NCBI RefSeq assembly: GCF_019649055.1
Contig: NW_026570229.1
Coordinates: 1,550,001 to 1,614,000, forward strand
DNA length: 64,000 bases
Reading direction: 5' to 3'
From: Paramacrobiotus metropolitanus
Taxonomy: Eukaryota > Tardigrada > Eutardigrada > Parachela > Macrobiotidae
The notes beneath the pieces were generated by a model. The model made no database searches. It had not been told where the DNA came from and was given only the letters and a program-made list of their open reading frames with translations. This document shows positions 11,156 through 23,907 of the stretch, piece by piece (the first letter of the stretch is position 1; each line of letters starts with the position of its first letter). The position numbers and the translations under genes were made by a program.

Positions 11156-14084
11156 ATCGTGGATAATGGAGAGACTGACAAAAAAAAAATCCTTTAAAAA
11201 ATTAGCGTAAAAATTACCGTGTTGATACAAGCGTCGTTTCGTGATTGTCGTCAACTGTCGTCGTACATGTAGAAAAAATAATACCGGTACAACCGATGTT
11301 CTGTGCAAATGTTTTTCGAGCCAAAAAGCCTGTAGCTTAATTTGTCTGTCCAGCGCTCCGACTGACCGGTGCATTTCTCCGTTGCGTTTTGAATTCCTGT
11401 GGAAAAACGTAAACTTTTGTCAGAATTTTGAGGGATGCCACGGATTTAGCCGGGATTCACTGAACAACACACTGCAGCTGCATCGTGTCGTTTTACCCTA
11501 CTTTGACGTTTTTCTCGCATTCCGGACATTTTCACAATACGGATTCGCGTAGCGGACGCCAGAGACATAAATAATATAATAAAAAAATATAAATAAAATA
11601 GTGATACTATGAATAAAATCAGAAAATACGACTTAACCAATCATTTATAGTTATAAATAGTTGAGTACAAAAAATGCTTATCATTCGTAAATAAAAATAA
11701 AAAATGCCAGCAATATAAAATGGGAGCACGATGATACTAAGTACGGATATTACTCGTATTAAGAAAAATAACGTACACGCTACCAACAACCACTCAATTT
11801 AATTTTTCATAATTTTAATATCTCTAGGTACAAATAATGTAATGCACGGGATCCGTTACATGTGTTCCCGCACCCTTTGGAATCTTTCGAAATGAAATAA
11901 AGTCCATTACACAATTTCAAACGTACCGCTAGAACCTTGGTAGGATGTAAGAATTAAATTAAATTAAGCACGATCTATAATTATTTATGTAGCAAAATCT
12001 GAAACAGATCGGTCCATAATGAGATGTTTTGGTGGACGTGTTTGCATATTATAAGCTTTTGGGAATTTTATTTCACCAGCCGGGGGGCTGCGCGCACAAA
12101 CTGTTTTCACGCCAACGTATACAAATCATTCGGCTACAGAACCTCAGAAAACAATGCAAACAAAGTATTCTGGGAGTGCACAAAAGCGCCACTTCCGGTG
12201 TATGTACCATAAACTCTCATATTATATATCTATAGATATGTATACCGGCACAATATAAATTACAACGTAAGTATTTCCTTTCCCGCGCAGATAACGCGTT
12301 TAGCAGGTATTATCAACACGTATTAGAAACTTTTTACAGCAAACATCAAGTTTTTCAATAAAAAAGGCCAGCGTCTGACGAAAACGTACCAAGCACGGTG
12401 ACAACAACGTGTTCTAGTTAATGTCGAAGCTGTAAGCGTTAAGAACTTGTAACATATGCATTGTTTCACTAATAAATTTTGATTCACTTGTGCAACAGTA
12501 GATCGCCAATATGGATGACGTATAAAAGGTGCGATTCTAGTATGGTTAACAAAACGAGCGCCTAAGAATCCAAATTCTATAACTCTCGGTGTTTGAAGTA
12601 GAATAGATCGTAATTGAATAAATTCTAACCAATGATAACTTCACAAGTGAGTGCTTAGTTATTACGTTATTAGGCAAATAGCCCCATAATGGTTATTACG
12701 CAGTTATGTAATCAAAAAAATTTATTTGGATTTAAATAGCATCAGTCAAGGCCGTACGATCTTCCCATGACGGAAATTGTTTAATAGCTGGTACGTAATG
12801 CCGAACCGGCATGTTAAACTTGAAACTGCCTATTTTGCGAACCCTTTGGAAATTGGCAATGTTATCAGTTTGTTGTTCGGTTGACTGGTAATTAACGCTT
12901 ATCGTATCAACCGGAAACGTGAGCTGGCGCATTCCTACACAGAATACCAATGACAATGGCCCGTGCAGCGATGCGGGGGGAAATTTATCGGCTAATTGTG
13001 GTGCAAAGTGCGCGGAGTATGTTTACACGCACTATTGTTTTCTCCGCCCGTTCTGATTAGCGTCGTGTTGACCTTTAACTGGGCTGCGGTATTGTTCTAG
13101 CATTATCTTATCTGTTGGCGCTCTCGTTTCCGGTTGTGATTACGGCTTAATGGAGTTCCTACGAACTGTACAGGGTTAAACGATGGTGACCTTCCTAACG
13201 TCACCGGTTAAGTTTCTTACGCCGTTGTCCTTCGCTGAAACGTTCAATTATTCTTCCGCAATACAGACATTTCGTACGACATTTGTCCCATGTACAATAA
13301 TTATTATACGCTATTTACAATAACATTAAAAAGTACCATAATTATTATTTTGTGGCATTATTACAATACATACTAGGAAAAATGCACGTTGGCGTGCACT
13401 GGCAGACCGGAGCGCAGCAGCTTTTCGCTTGTGCGCATAATTATTTTTTAACGTGCTACCAGTAGCACTCTTAACAATTACCATAATCAGTAATTTTAAC
13501 TTAGCACATACAACATAACCAGCCAGTAACATTTTCGTGATGACCTTTCGTAACAACCTTTCGTAACGGACACAGATACATTTTTGCAATGGAGCTGAAT
13601 TAAGAGGACCTTCGCTACGCTCCGGTCGATTACCACAATTATTATTTTGGGTCACTTTATTGGGTTAAACGCAAAATAACGCAGTTCATCATTTCAACAC
13701 ATAATACACTTATTTTGTGCGCTGCAGTTTAAAACTAACCATATAAGACGCCTGTATACGCGTAATACATGTACGTACGTTAGATCTTACGGTTAGCCAT
13801 ATTATACATAACATTTATTTATCTCATATGTGGGAATATTATAATGGAAAGCAGAATATTATAAAATAATATATTTATTTACTTTATTAAAGTACAGTAA
13901 TTTTCATTACCGCACTTCGGCACTTGATTAAACTTGGTGATAATCGCATCGGCTCGGTTATCCGCCAAAAATGCTGGACAAACATAGACATAATTTTTTT
14001 ATTCTTTATGTCGATTCATAATTATCTTGGCTATAACTACACAGTGACACACTACTCTACTGCTTCAAAATTAAGTTATGTGGT
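11156..14084. other. Intergenic DNA between the EF-hand gene and the LTR element
   Basis: About 2.9 kb with no exon that I can support. The left part presumably contains the EF-hand 3' UTR. AAAGGTCA sites occur at 13069-13076 and 13541-13548. A short direct repeat (ATAATTATTATTTTG near 13338, CACAATTATTATTTTG near 13634) brackets roughly 300 bp. The right end, TGGT at 14081-14084, is one copy of the LTR element's target duplication. Confidence 0.5.
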
Positions 14085-14341
14085 TGTAGCGCTGCTGATG
14101 ATATTACTGTACTTCTTCATAGAATTCTGTATTAGAATGAATGTTCACTAATCAGTTGCCTTGTGATGATTTTGGCTACTTTTAATAAAATGCTGTTTTG
14201 GATGTTATTTTGATGAAGAAAGTGGGAAAGGTGACTCGGTTTTCGTTCGTTTCGTATTATTCTTATAAGAAATATAATTATCATCATAATTATGAGCCCC
14301 ATGTATAAGGGATTAGTGTAGTCCCGGGGCAAACCACTACA
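14085..14341 (+). repeat. 5' LTR of the Ty3/Gypsy element
   Basis: 257 bp, TG...CA termini, identical by eye to 23147-23403. It contains an AATAAA polyadenylation signal in its middle and an AT-rich ATATAATTATCATC stretch. Confidence 0.95.
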
Positions 14342-14343
14342 CT

Positions 14344-14361
14344 TGGCGCTCCTGGCAAGTA
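14344..14361 (+). other. Candidate primer-binding site
   Basis: TGGCGCTCCTGGCAAGTA begins two bases after the 5' LTR. Starting with TGG, the complement of a tRNA CCA end, and lying at this position, it fits a minus-strand primer site. The tRNA was not identified. Confidence 0.5.
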
Positions 14362-14414
14362 CGAATTTATCGCCTTTCGGAGAGAACAGTAGTTAGTTTT
14401 GTGGTATTTCCTGG

Positions 14415-16780
14415 ATGGAAGCGAGCGATCGTCCTCGTACTCGTAGTGGACTTCTCAGAGTAACTCCTGTGAAGAAAGTCCGGAAACCCAGAGTTCCTAA
14501 GACAGGAAACGTGAAGAAGCTCAGTATCCCTGCGCCTGTGACTACGAGTGCAGTCTCAGCTCCTGTGCCTGTGTTTTCACCTGCAGACTCTATTCAGCCA
14601 TCTGTGAATATCTTCTCCAGAAGCAGTAAGATGTTCCGCAGCCCGCCAAAGAAAGCTGTGACTCCTGTTCAGGAAGAAATTGAAACGTTGCCCGACGAAC
14701 CTCTTGCCCTGCCGCTCCTGCTGAGACAGCAGAGGAACGAAATACTCGTATCGATTCAGAAGTGGATTCTCTCTTTCAGAAGAAACGAGCAGCGGATCCC
14801 AGTATTATTTCCGATGGACTTTCTGATGCAGAAGATGAAGTCGATGGCAATGAATTACAGAATACGGGATTCCTGGAGTCGGACGTAGGATTTGGAGAGA
14901 ACCCGTATCAGATATTTTCGGCGTCGAAGAACCGGATTGGAAATTTTTCATTTCCGAGTTCCATTCCATTTGGCATTGGATCTCCACTCCGAACACTTCC
15001 GGTGGTGAATCAGTTTGTGCTCAATAGCTTGGCATTGCCAGCCTCTCTCCAGGCCCCAGTCAGTTCGAGTGGAATTGGCACTTCCCCAGCGGTGACATCA
15101 TCTCCATTACGGATGATTGTGACTTCCAGTTTCGGAAACCCGGTGACGGTCTCAGCGGTTTCTTTGCCTACTGTCACCACCACTTACAGCACATCAGTTC
15201 CTTCATCAGGATCAGTTTCCTCGACGTATACGGTGAGTGCACAGATGCATCCCATTTCTAGTACGGTTCCCATTTCTGTACAGAATGTCAGTGCACCAGT
15301 TCAGCCTGCTGACATGTCGGATAGTGTTGCTGACGCGTTGAAAGATGTGCTGACATCCTTTGAGAGGAATATACTTGGTACGATGAATACGATGAGTAAC
15401 TCCTTGAAACAGGATATTTTGTCGATGGAGAAAAAGAATGATGATCGGTGGAAGCATCATCAGCAGGACGTTAACTCGGCTTTTGGCCTGGTGACACAGC
15501 AGCTGTTGAAGCACGAATCGTCGTTCACTTCTAAGATGCAAGAAATGGATGAATGGAAAGCCACGATGGCAGCGAAAGTGGATTCCTTAGCACAGGATTT
15601 TGATAAAATGAAGCGGCAGAAATCTGCGGCTCCGATGGAAAAGACACATCAGATTCTGCCCCGTGCACGTACAGAAGAAGTTCGTGGCCGTTCAGTGATG
15701 CATACTCCTTCGAAGGATTCCGTTACCTCTGACTCATCAGTGGAATTTATTGAGGAACGCGGCCCGGCCATGCGCATGAAGACTCCTCATTTCGCAGGAC
15801 GAAAGGATGACCGCATCGAAAGTTTCCTTGGGAAATTTGACGCTGTGTCCAAACTGAATCAGTGGGACGACCAGATGAAGACAGTGCAGCTTTGTTATGC
15901 CTTACAAGGCGCTGCCGAGAAGTTTCACGGCCAACTGATGGCTCGGTATGACACGGCTTCCTGGACATTTAAGGATTGGAGAGACAGACTTCTCCAGCGT
16001 TTCGGGACGGAAGGACGGGAATTCTCCGCAGAACAGCAGTTATTTTCCGCTGTGTATGACGGATTGATGGATGCTGATGTGTTCATTCAGCAGATGGCGG
16101 ACCTGATGGATGATGTTGACCCGGAAATGTCTCCGTCAAGACAAGTACAGTATCTGGTGAATTCTTTTAGAAATTTTCCGGTAATGCAGAATTTTATCAT
16201 TGCACGGAATCCTAAGTCAATAGGAGATTTAACGTCGGTTGTGCATGCCTTGAAACCTATGCAAGGTCAGAATGGCATGCCGGCGGTTCCGATAGTACCG
16301 TATTATCAGACTCCTTATACAGGACGTGGTCGTGGTTTTGGTCGTTACAGGGGTTATGGTAGCGGCCCCTGGGGCGGATATCGGAATTCCGGACCACGGA
16401 TGCAGTCGTCAGCGGATGTGGCGCCGTCCAGCAGTGCCTTAGAATCGTCACCGAAGCAGTCCTATGCGGATGCGGCAGTCGCGCCGGTGCCCGATGGTGG
16501 CATGAATTTCCAGTCTGGAATGCCGATGGAATTTCGCCCGCGACCGCCCATGCAAAATCCGCCACCGCGTCGTTTTGTCCCGCAGTGCTATTTCTGTGCA
16601 GAACATGGCCATATCAGTAGTGAATGCCGTTGGCCGTCGGTGCCGCAGTCTGAATGGCCGGACAACATTCGCACCGGTAATCAGATGATGGCAGAACGCC
16701 GGCGAAAGTTCTTGGAAGAAAGGCGTGCAGCGTCGGCGACGGGTAATCGACCGCCGTTTAATCCGGCAAAAAACGCCTAG
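14415..16780 (+). other. gag: gag-like region of the Ty3/Gypsy element
   Basis: This part encodes a proline/serine-rich leader, a coiled or charged middle, a retrotransposon-gag capsid-like block (around 15770-16260, with YDTASWTFKDWRDRLLQRFG), a glycine/arginine-rich tract, and a nucleocapsid zinc knuckle CYFCAEHGHISSEC of the CX2CX4HX4C type near 16590-16630. It packages the RNA in known relatives. Confidence 0.85.
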
Positions 16781-16803
16781 GTGCAGCTCAAGGAGGTGAG
16801 TCT

Positions 16804-19800
16804 GTGCCGCGTGTGAGAAAGCCTCCGGATAAACTGTATATGAGTACAGTTTTCGTTAATTCTTTGTATAAGAAGCAGCTTTCTAGAATAGAATATCCGG
16901 TTTATGGTCCCGATACGGTAGTTTATATTAAACTAAACAATCGTGATATTAATTGTTTATTTGATACGGGTGCTGCAATTTCTATGATTTCGAAAGAATT
17001 TTGCGATAATAATAAAATCCTTTATCAGGAAATAGATCCGAATTACCAGCATTGGAATGTGATTGGTATTAACGGTGTAGCATTACCGAAGTTTCGCTTT
17101 TGCTTGAAAGTGAATTTAGAGATATGTGATATTGTGTTTCAGCACAGTCTCTTTGTGAGAGAAGAAAGTACGCCTTATCCTTTAATTTTAGGAACGGATT
17201 TCTTTAAAAAAATTAAAACGATAACTTTTGATTATCGAGATTATTTTCCGACAATTAAAGTACAAGTGCCTTCTTTGATTAATTCTTTTGAAGAAGAGGA
17301 GAAAGTGCAACGTGAAAGGTTGACCCGTGAATTGTTGAGTTTGGGTAATTCATTTATTAATGATGATGGTTTGAACGCCAGTCTTGATGCACGAGTACTT
17401 GATGATTTCTCAGTAGAAATGCGTGAACGCCTGGAAAGGCTGAAGTGTGATGATTCGTGTGTGAGTGTGAGTTCCAGTGTGATGACGAGGACCTCGGATG
17501 TTCCTGTTGTGCGACCGGTGCCTGTGGGCGTGGCCAAACCAGTTTCTGGAGTGGAGAAGTCACCTAAACCACAGACCGCTGGAGTTGTGCAGCCGAAGCG
17601 CCGAGTGGGACGTGTTGTGGAGAGTGGATTGGCCCGGCCGGTAACAGTCTATTCTGCCCGTCATGTTCAGGTTCCTCCTAGGACTCAGGTAGTCGTTGCA
17701 TTAAGTCCCGGGCGTAAGAAAATTAATGATGGGGAATACATGTTTTTGCCAAACCGGGCCAAGAATGTAGGCATAGGACTACAATTGGCTAACGCGGTTG
17801 TTAAATGTGAAAAGGATACGATTTTATTCTGGTTAGAAAATCGTACGAATAAAAATATTATAATTAAGAAAGGTGTTATGATTGGTAGTTTAGAAAATTT
17901 TAAAGAAAATCCTGATATTCCTGCGTCTGTTGGCAGTGTAGGTCAGGAGAGTATGTATATGACTGATGAAGATTTTGAGAAAAGCTTCGCTGAGTGCAAA
18001 TTAAATCCTAATTTAAATGAGGAGCAGCGTCAGCGAGTTAAGGAATTAATGCGGAAGCATGTACGATTATTTCCTACAGAAAAGGAGCCGTTTGGTAATG
18101 TTCCTAATGAATTTCATTATATTAGGACGGGCGATGCGAAGCCGTTTAAGCAGACGCCCCGGCGATATGATTGGACTGGTAGAAAGTTGATTATGGATGA
18201 AGTTGATAAGATGTTAGCGCAGGGAGTTATCCAGCGTTCTAAGTCCGACTGGTCTAACAGGATTCTTCTAGTAGAAAAGAAAGACGCTGGCGTTAGATTT
18301 TGTTTAGATTTTCGGCAGTTAAATAAATTAACTGTTAAAGACTCTTATCCTATGCCGATTATTGAGGATATCCTGCACGCTATAGGAGATTGTGACTGGT
18401 ATACAACGCTAGATTGTAAGTCCGGTTATTGGGCGATTCCTATTGCGCCCGAGGATCAGTCTAAAACCGCATTTTGTACGCAAGATGGTTTATTTGAATT
18501 TAAACGCATGCCGTTCGGTGTTTGTAACGGTCCTGCGACATTCCAGCGTGTAATGGATGGTATCTTATCAGAAGTCAAATGGACGATGGCGTTAGTTTAT
18601 TTGGATGATATTATAATCTTCGCCGAAAGTTTCGATCAGTGGTGTGACCGAATGGATATTGTTCTTTCTTTAATAGAAAAAGCCGGTTTAAAGATTCAGC
18701 CGAAGAAATGTGTACTAGCTGTACACGAGGTTAAATTCCTAGGACATATAATTAATAAGTCAGGAATTAAGGCTGATCCACAGTATTTGGATGCGATTAG
18801 GAAATTTCCCGTTCCTGATAGTGTTACTGCGTTACAGAGTTTCCTAGGACTTGCCAATTTTTATAGGAAATTTTGTGTTAACATGAGTCACATGACATAC
18901 GTTTTAATTCCTTTAGTAAGGAAGAATGTTAATTTCAAAAAAGAATGGAGTGATGTGCATCTGCAGGCATTTAACGATTTAAAAGAATCGTTGAGTAATG
19001 CGCCTGTTTTAACTCGTTTTGATTCTACGAAAGAAATTGTTGTGGAATGTGATGCATGTGGTATTGGTGTTGCCGGTATCCTGAGTCAGGAAGGTAAAAT
19101 TGTGGCTACTTGTAACCGGTCATTGACCGCCGCCGAGCGTAATTACCCGGCGACGCATCTTGAATTATTAGCGATAATATTTTCTTACGAGAAATTCCGA
19201 CATTATTTGGAATTTAATCATTTCATTGTTAAGACTGATCATCGAGCCCTTCTAGAGATAGAAAAGTATAGCGGAAATAATCCACGACTTGCGCGTTGGG
19301 CGTTATTATTATCGACGTTGGATAAAGAAGTACAGTACCGCCCGGGGAAATTCCACCATAATGCGGACTGTTTAAGTCGCTTTCCTGTTGGCCCGGCTGA
19401 ACCGGATATCGCCGATAAGCTGCCGGTTTATGCGCACGTTGCCGAAGTGCAGGATGAAGATGAAAATGCCAATAAAGATCCTTGGAAGGACGACAAGTGG
19501 TTGAGTGATGAACAGCTATTGGATCCTTCTGTTAAGAAAATTGTGGATGCGATGGATAATCCTGCCGATCCTCAGTTCGCCTCGTGTCATCGTCAGTATG
19601 TATTACGTAATTCAGTCCTATATTACAAAAGGAGAGAGAACGGTGTAGACGTAAAGTGTCTGATGGTTCCCAAACATTTACGGGATGATGTAATGCGTAC
19701 TGTACATGATATTCCTCTAGCAGGACATCAGGCCGTGGATAAGACAGTAAGTCTGATTAAGCGTCGTTTCTGGTTTAACGATATGGTAAATTACGTTAAA

Positions 19801-20724
19801 CGGTACATAAAGACTTGTCCACAATGCCAGATGAGGAAAGTTACTCGTCAACCTATGTCAGGTTATTTGCAACATCTTCCTGTAGAAGGACCAATGTGTA
19901 CTGTGTACATGGATTTATTAGGTCCGTTTCCTGTATCAGGATTGGGCAATAAATACGCTTGTGTTGTAACGGATGCCTTAACTAAGTACATATGGGCTGG
20001 AACGTTAAAAGATCAATCAGCGGCTGAAGTAGCAAAATTCTACGTACAGAATGTAATATTGATGTTTGGTACTCCTAAGCGCTTATTGACTGACCGAGGA
20101 AAGCATTTTAGAAATAATTTGCTATATGAGATTAACAAGTTAATCGGTGTTAGTCAGCTTCGAACAACCGCGTACCATCCGCAGGGAAATTCTCAAGTAG
20201 AAAGACAGATGTCTCCTTTGGCTGAAGGAATGGCCATGTATGTGTCAGACGACCAGCGTGATTGGGATCAATATCTCTCATTTATCGCATCCGCGCATAA
20301 TTCTACGGAACACGACGTCACGAAGATGTCTCCGTTTAAATTAATGTTCGGTCGTGAGAATGAACTTCCAGTAGATACGATTATTAAATCTGTGGAAGAC
20401 AGTACATATCTGAATTTATCTGATTATTCTCAGAAATTAATGGATTTCTTTCAAGAAGCGTATGAAGTTGCGCGCGCGCTTATTGGTATACGTCAGGATA
20501 AGAATGCCGCCGCGACCGATGTAAATCGTCGAAAAGTTGAGTTCTCTGTAGGTGACCTGGTAAAGGTACGAGAATTTGCGCACGTGGTTAAGAAAGCCGA
20601 TAAATTGCGGCAAAAGTATTCTGGGCCGTATAAAGTCTTAGAACGAATAAATAAAATGTCTATAAACTCCAGTTGTTGCATTCTTTCCGTCAGAAAGTTG
20701 ATAATTATAACGTCAGTAGAATAG
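16804..20724 (+). other. pol: pol-like region (protease, RT, RNase H, integrase)
   Basis: In order: an aspartic protease with FDTGAA (around residue 53) and ILGTDFF, a reverse transcriptase with YPMPIIEDIL and the catalytic YLDD box, an RNase H with VECDACGIG and TDHRALLE, and an integrase with an HHCC zinc finger (AGHQ..., CPQCQ) and a DDE core (MDLLGPFP, TDRGKHF, QVERQM). The order RT-RNase H-integrase is that of Ty3/Gypsy rather than Copia. Confidence 0.93.
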
Positions 20725-21070
20725 AGCCTTTTTATCCAAGGCCATCTGGCGAAATTCCTGAAATTATTAGGAATGATAATTCTGAATTAGAAAATGTACA
20801 GCCGGATTCGCAGCCGATTGCTGATGTGCCAAAAGATACGGAGCCAGTCGAAGCCACTGACCTTGACATTCCAGCACTAGATCTGCCGTCAGATAATCCC
20901 GCCTTGCCAGCGAAGCCAGCGGCGAAGCGTCAGTACCGGAAAAAGACTGTAGACATTTTGCCATTTACCAGTCGTTCAGGCCGCATCACCACAGCGCCAA
21001 AGCGGTATCAGTGTGTGGTTAAAATTAATTTATGAAAATTCATCATACATTCCTATTAAGGATTTGTCTC
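20725..21070 (+). other. Downstream part of the pol-like coding region
   Basis: Coding-like sequence just past the main pol region, rich in acidic and proline residues and ending in a basic stretch (KPAAKRQYRKKT). The position suits an integrase C-terminal tail. No chromodomain was recognised. Confidence 0.5.
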
Positions 21071-21077
21071 GTACATT

Positions 21078-21542
21078 ATGCTTCCTAATGTTTATTTGGA
21101 TACGTGGATTATTGCGGGTTATCGTTTAATAGACTTGATTTCCCATTATTTATGGGATAGTGAGCGTCGATTTCTATATTTAGAAGCAATACGATTTATT
21201 CGCTCGGTGATTTTCTTCTATGCAGAACGTACGGATAATGTGCGCCCCTTTAGAAATGCGCCCGTCGAATATTTTCTAAATTCAAGAAATGAAATTATTG
21301 AATTTTATCTTTGTTATGGGCTCCAGGGATTACGGTTTCCTCGGAATCTCACTGTGGAACAGTTGACTTTCTTTGATTCATACATGTTTCGTTATATCCT
21401 GCAAGTAGGAATGTCCCCAAATCAAATTAATATGGAAGAATGGCATATTTATTGGCAGAATTTTTCCACATATGGAATTCCTTATCTGAATAGTCAGGTA
21501 CAACGGTATTTCTGTCATCAGTCCAGTGGTTCTTATTTCTGA
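21078..21542 (+). other. Element-encoded ORF of unknown function (154 aa)
   Basis: It starts MLPNVYLDTWIIAGYRLIDL and is rich in aromatic residues and isoleucine. There is no signal peptide, no clear membrane anchor and no cysteine pattern typical of an envelope protein. It sits after pol, where env-bearing relatives place env. I do not recognise the family. Confidence 0.6.
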
Positions 21543-21601
21543 ATTTGAGAAAGTTGTTCTATTCAGAAAATCATGATTCATCTTTTATTATTATTATTAT
21601 T

Positions 21602-21613
21602 ACGGAAAAAGGG
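21602..21613 (+). other. Internal polypurine-tract-like motif
   Basis: GGAAAAAGGGGT occurs here and again at 23133-23144 just before the 3' LTR, each preceded by a T-rich run. An internal copy of the polypurine tract could act as a second plus-strand primer. Confidence 0.45.
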
Positions 21614-21656
21614 GTAACTGTTTTGCGTTTGGTTTGTTCGTTCTTGAAAAGAATGC

Positions 21657-22986
21657 GTGAAAACTTCGTACGGTGGCGAGTCAAAACTTATTCGCGCTCC
21701 AACCGCCCGTATCAGTGGTTCCGTGAGTGGAATTTGCCAGTCTGTGGTGATTGGTCCGTTTTCCTTTAATAGGAGGCGCCAGTGGTTGCATGGTAAAACA
21801 TGCCGGCGTGACTGCGCTAATTTGAGTACGCCGCATTTCAAATTTCTACCAGTCGAGAACCTTGAATTTTTTTTATTTTGTTGCAAAATGGCGCGTGATG
21901 ATCTGGGTTGCTACGATCCCCAGCATTTCAGTTTTCCTGCAGAGGATGTGGCGCGAGTTTCAGTGGAAACTCGCCGTGTTTTTCGGAATGCTTGTTTTGG
22001 GTTCGCCGATGCCTACGTCGAACTGATGGATGATCGGCATTTCGATGCGTTGACGCCAGGGATGCGCTCAATTATTCCCCGTCTGCCCGCTCGTTACCAG
22101 CATTACGGCCGATCTTCCTACTCGGGCAACGGTAATTCCTCTTCAGGATCTGTTGGTCGTCCTTCCTTTGTAGGATTTGCCGTGAATGAGGGAGTCAGCA
22201 CGTCACGTGGGCCTGTGACTGTGGATCAGCCTGGATGGACGTCTGCGTCTGGCACTCCGCAGCGTTTGCCGCCTCCTATTCAGGAACCCTTGGTGGAATA
22301 TGTGGTGGAAAATGAGCCGGATTCTGATGGTGATTACATTCCCGGTTATCACATTGAAACCGAGCGCCCACCGCCAGGAGTCCGCTACACCGTCGTGCCT
22401 GCGCAGACTCGACCGGGTGCAAATCGTGGTGGGCAAATTCGCGTCAGTGCTCCACCACCTGGCGTTGTCAACGATCCTACACCACCAGGATTTCCCCTGC
22501 CTCCTATTCCAGGATCATCTGCGGTTGCTCCTAATTCAGGATATCGGGCTGCGGCTCCAGTCTCAGGTAACCGGATTCACCAGTTTGCTCATCAGCTGCC
22601 TATTAGTGGACCGCCAGCGCCACCTGTCAGTGTTTCGTTGAATCTTCTCTTGCCGTTTCTCATCCTGCTGGACCGTGCCATCCTACTACGTTTCTGCGAG
22701 CAAGGAAACCGAAACAATCCGCGAGAAACTTGATGCTATGTATTATATCTATCATGACAAACTTCCATGCTGGACGAGATGGACGCTGACGCAGCTGCAC
22801 GGCGTCGATCCTCGTGAACACGAAAATCCTATTCAGGAAGAAGCGGCTGCTAATGCTCCTGTACAGGATAACGCGCCCGATCCACTTGCTGACCTGCCAG
22901 TTCCTGGTCTCGAAGGGGAAGAAGAGGAAGAAGACGACTTTGGAACGGAGCATCTGTATGATCCTATGGAAAAGGATGCGGAATGA
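21657..22986 (+). other. Element-encoded proline-rich 3' coding region of unknown function
   Basis: Coding-like sequence between the internal purine tract and the 3' LTR. It has an N-terminal block (MARDDLGCYDPQHFSFPAED), a long proline/glycine-rich middle with PPPGVRYTVVPAQTRPG, and an acidic tail (LEGEEEEEDDFG). Composition resembles a structural or gag-like accessory protein more than an envelope. No hallmark of a known family was found. Confidence 0.5.
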
Positions 22987-23132
22987 GAGTGCCGATGGAT
23001 GGGCGATTTACCGATGGAATGGTATTATTTTTGTTGATCTTACTAACATTGTGATGGAATATTAATCTCCGAAATTGTTGCTCATATTTTTTTATGAATT
23101 TTATTAACCACTATTCTTATTTTTTTTATCCC

Positions 23133-23145
23133 GGAAAAAGGGGTC
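23133..23145 (+). other. Polypurine tract before the 3' LTR
   Basis: GGAAAAAGGGGTC lies directly upstream of the 3' LTR start at 23147, the usual position of the plus-strand primer. Confidence 0.7.
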
Positions 23146-23146
23146 G

Positions 23147-23403
23147 TGTAGCGCTGCTGATGATATTACTGTACTTCTTCATAGAATTCTGTATTAGAAT
23201 GAATGTTCACTAATCAGTTGCCTTGTGATGATTTTGGCTACTTTTAATAAAATGCTGTTTTGGATGTTATTTTGATGAAGAAAGTGGGAAAGGTGACTCG
23301 GTTTTCGTTCGTTTCGTATTATTCTTATAAGAAATATAATTATCATCATAATTATGAGCCCCATGTATAAGGGATTAGTGTAGTCCCGGGGCAAACCACT
23401 ACA
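23147..23403 (+). repeat. 3' LTR of the Ty3/Gypsy element
   Basis: 257 bp, identical by eye to the 5' LTR, followed by the second TGGT target copy. Confidence 0.95.
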
Positions 23404-23907
23404 TGGTATTACTGAAAGTCTGAAACACCCAACACTACGATATCATATTGTATATTTCCACGCTAACTATTTCAGTAATAAACAAAAAGGAATAACTGCA
23501 CGCAGACGTCAGCATCGGTTACGATTATGGTTGTTACACAAAGTCGGCAATCGTGCGTATGTATAAGTACATAATTATTCTATTAAAATGCTCTGGTCGT
23601 AAATGTACCGTACACACGATAATTAAGCACTTTCTTCATTAAAAATACTTAGCGATCTTGGTTACACTGCTTCGTGCAGCTACACAACATCCATAAATTT
23701 ATTTCCTGTTTTCTCGCTCATGTCACGATGTACCCAACATGGTATTTTTTCACTGGCGTTGTGTACAACCAGATATTCGGGTTTGTGTTAAACGCATCGT
23801 CACTAGCTCTGGCACATAATTCACGTGTTAGCATTTTTGGCGCATATGAAAATTCTCGAAATCTATGTGATATTTCCCCTTTCTCCGTTTGCCGGTTGTG
23901 TGGACGT
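23404..23907. other. Spacer between the LTR element and the first ZP-like gene
   Basis: About 500 bp with no supported gene. It should include the 3' UTR of the minus-strand gene ending at 23908. Confidence 0.5.

Larger units (their letters stand above)
14085..23403 (+). mobile_element. Ty3/Gypsy LTR retrotransposon, about 9.3 kb
   Basis: Two 257-bp direct LTRs beginning TGTAG and ending CTACA bound the element, and TGGT is duplicated on both sides (14081-14084, 23404-23407). The order gag, protease, reverse transcriptase, RNase H, integrase is that of Ty3/Gypsy. A primer-binding-site-like stretch follows the 5' LTR and a polypurine tract precedes the 3' LTR. Beyond pol there is about 2 kb of further coding sequence not recognised as envelope. 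The element looks nearly whole, with perhaps two to four reading-frame changes overall. Some may be natural for the family. The LTRs are identical by eye, so the insertion is recent. Confidence 0.93.

Noticed and set aside
12732-12956. Minus-strand 74-codon open frame
   Set aside because: No homology, no flanking exons, and ordinary length for chance in this composition.
13326-13655. Minus-strand 109-codon open frame with repeated QNNN ends
   Set aside because: The repeats come from a short AT-rich direct repeat in DNA, and there is no other coding sign.
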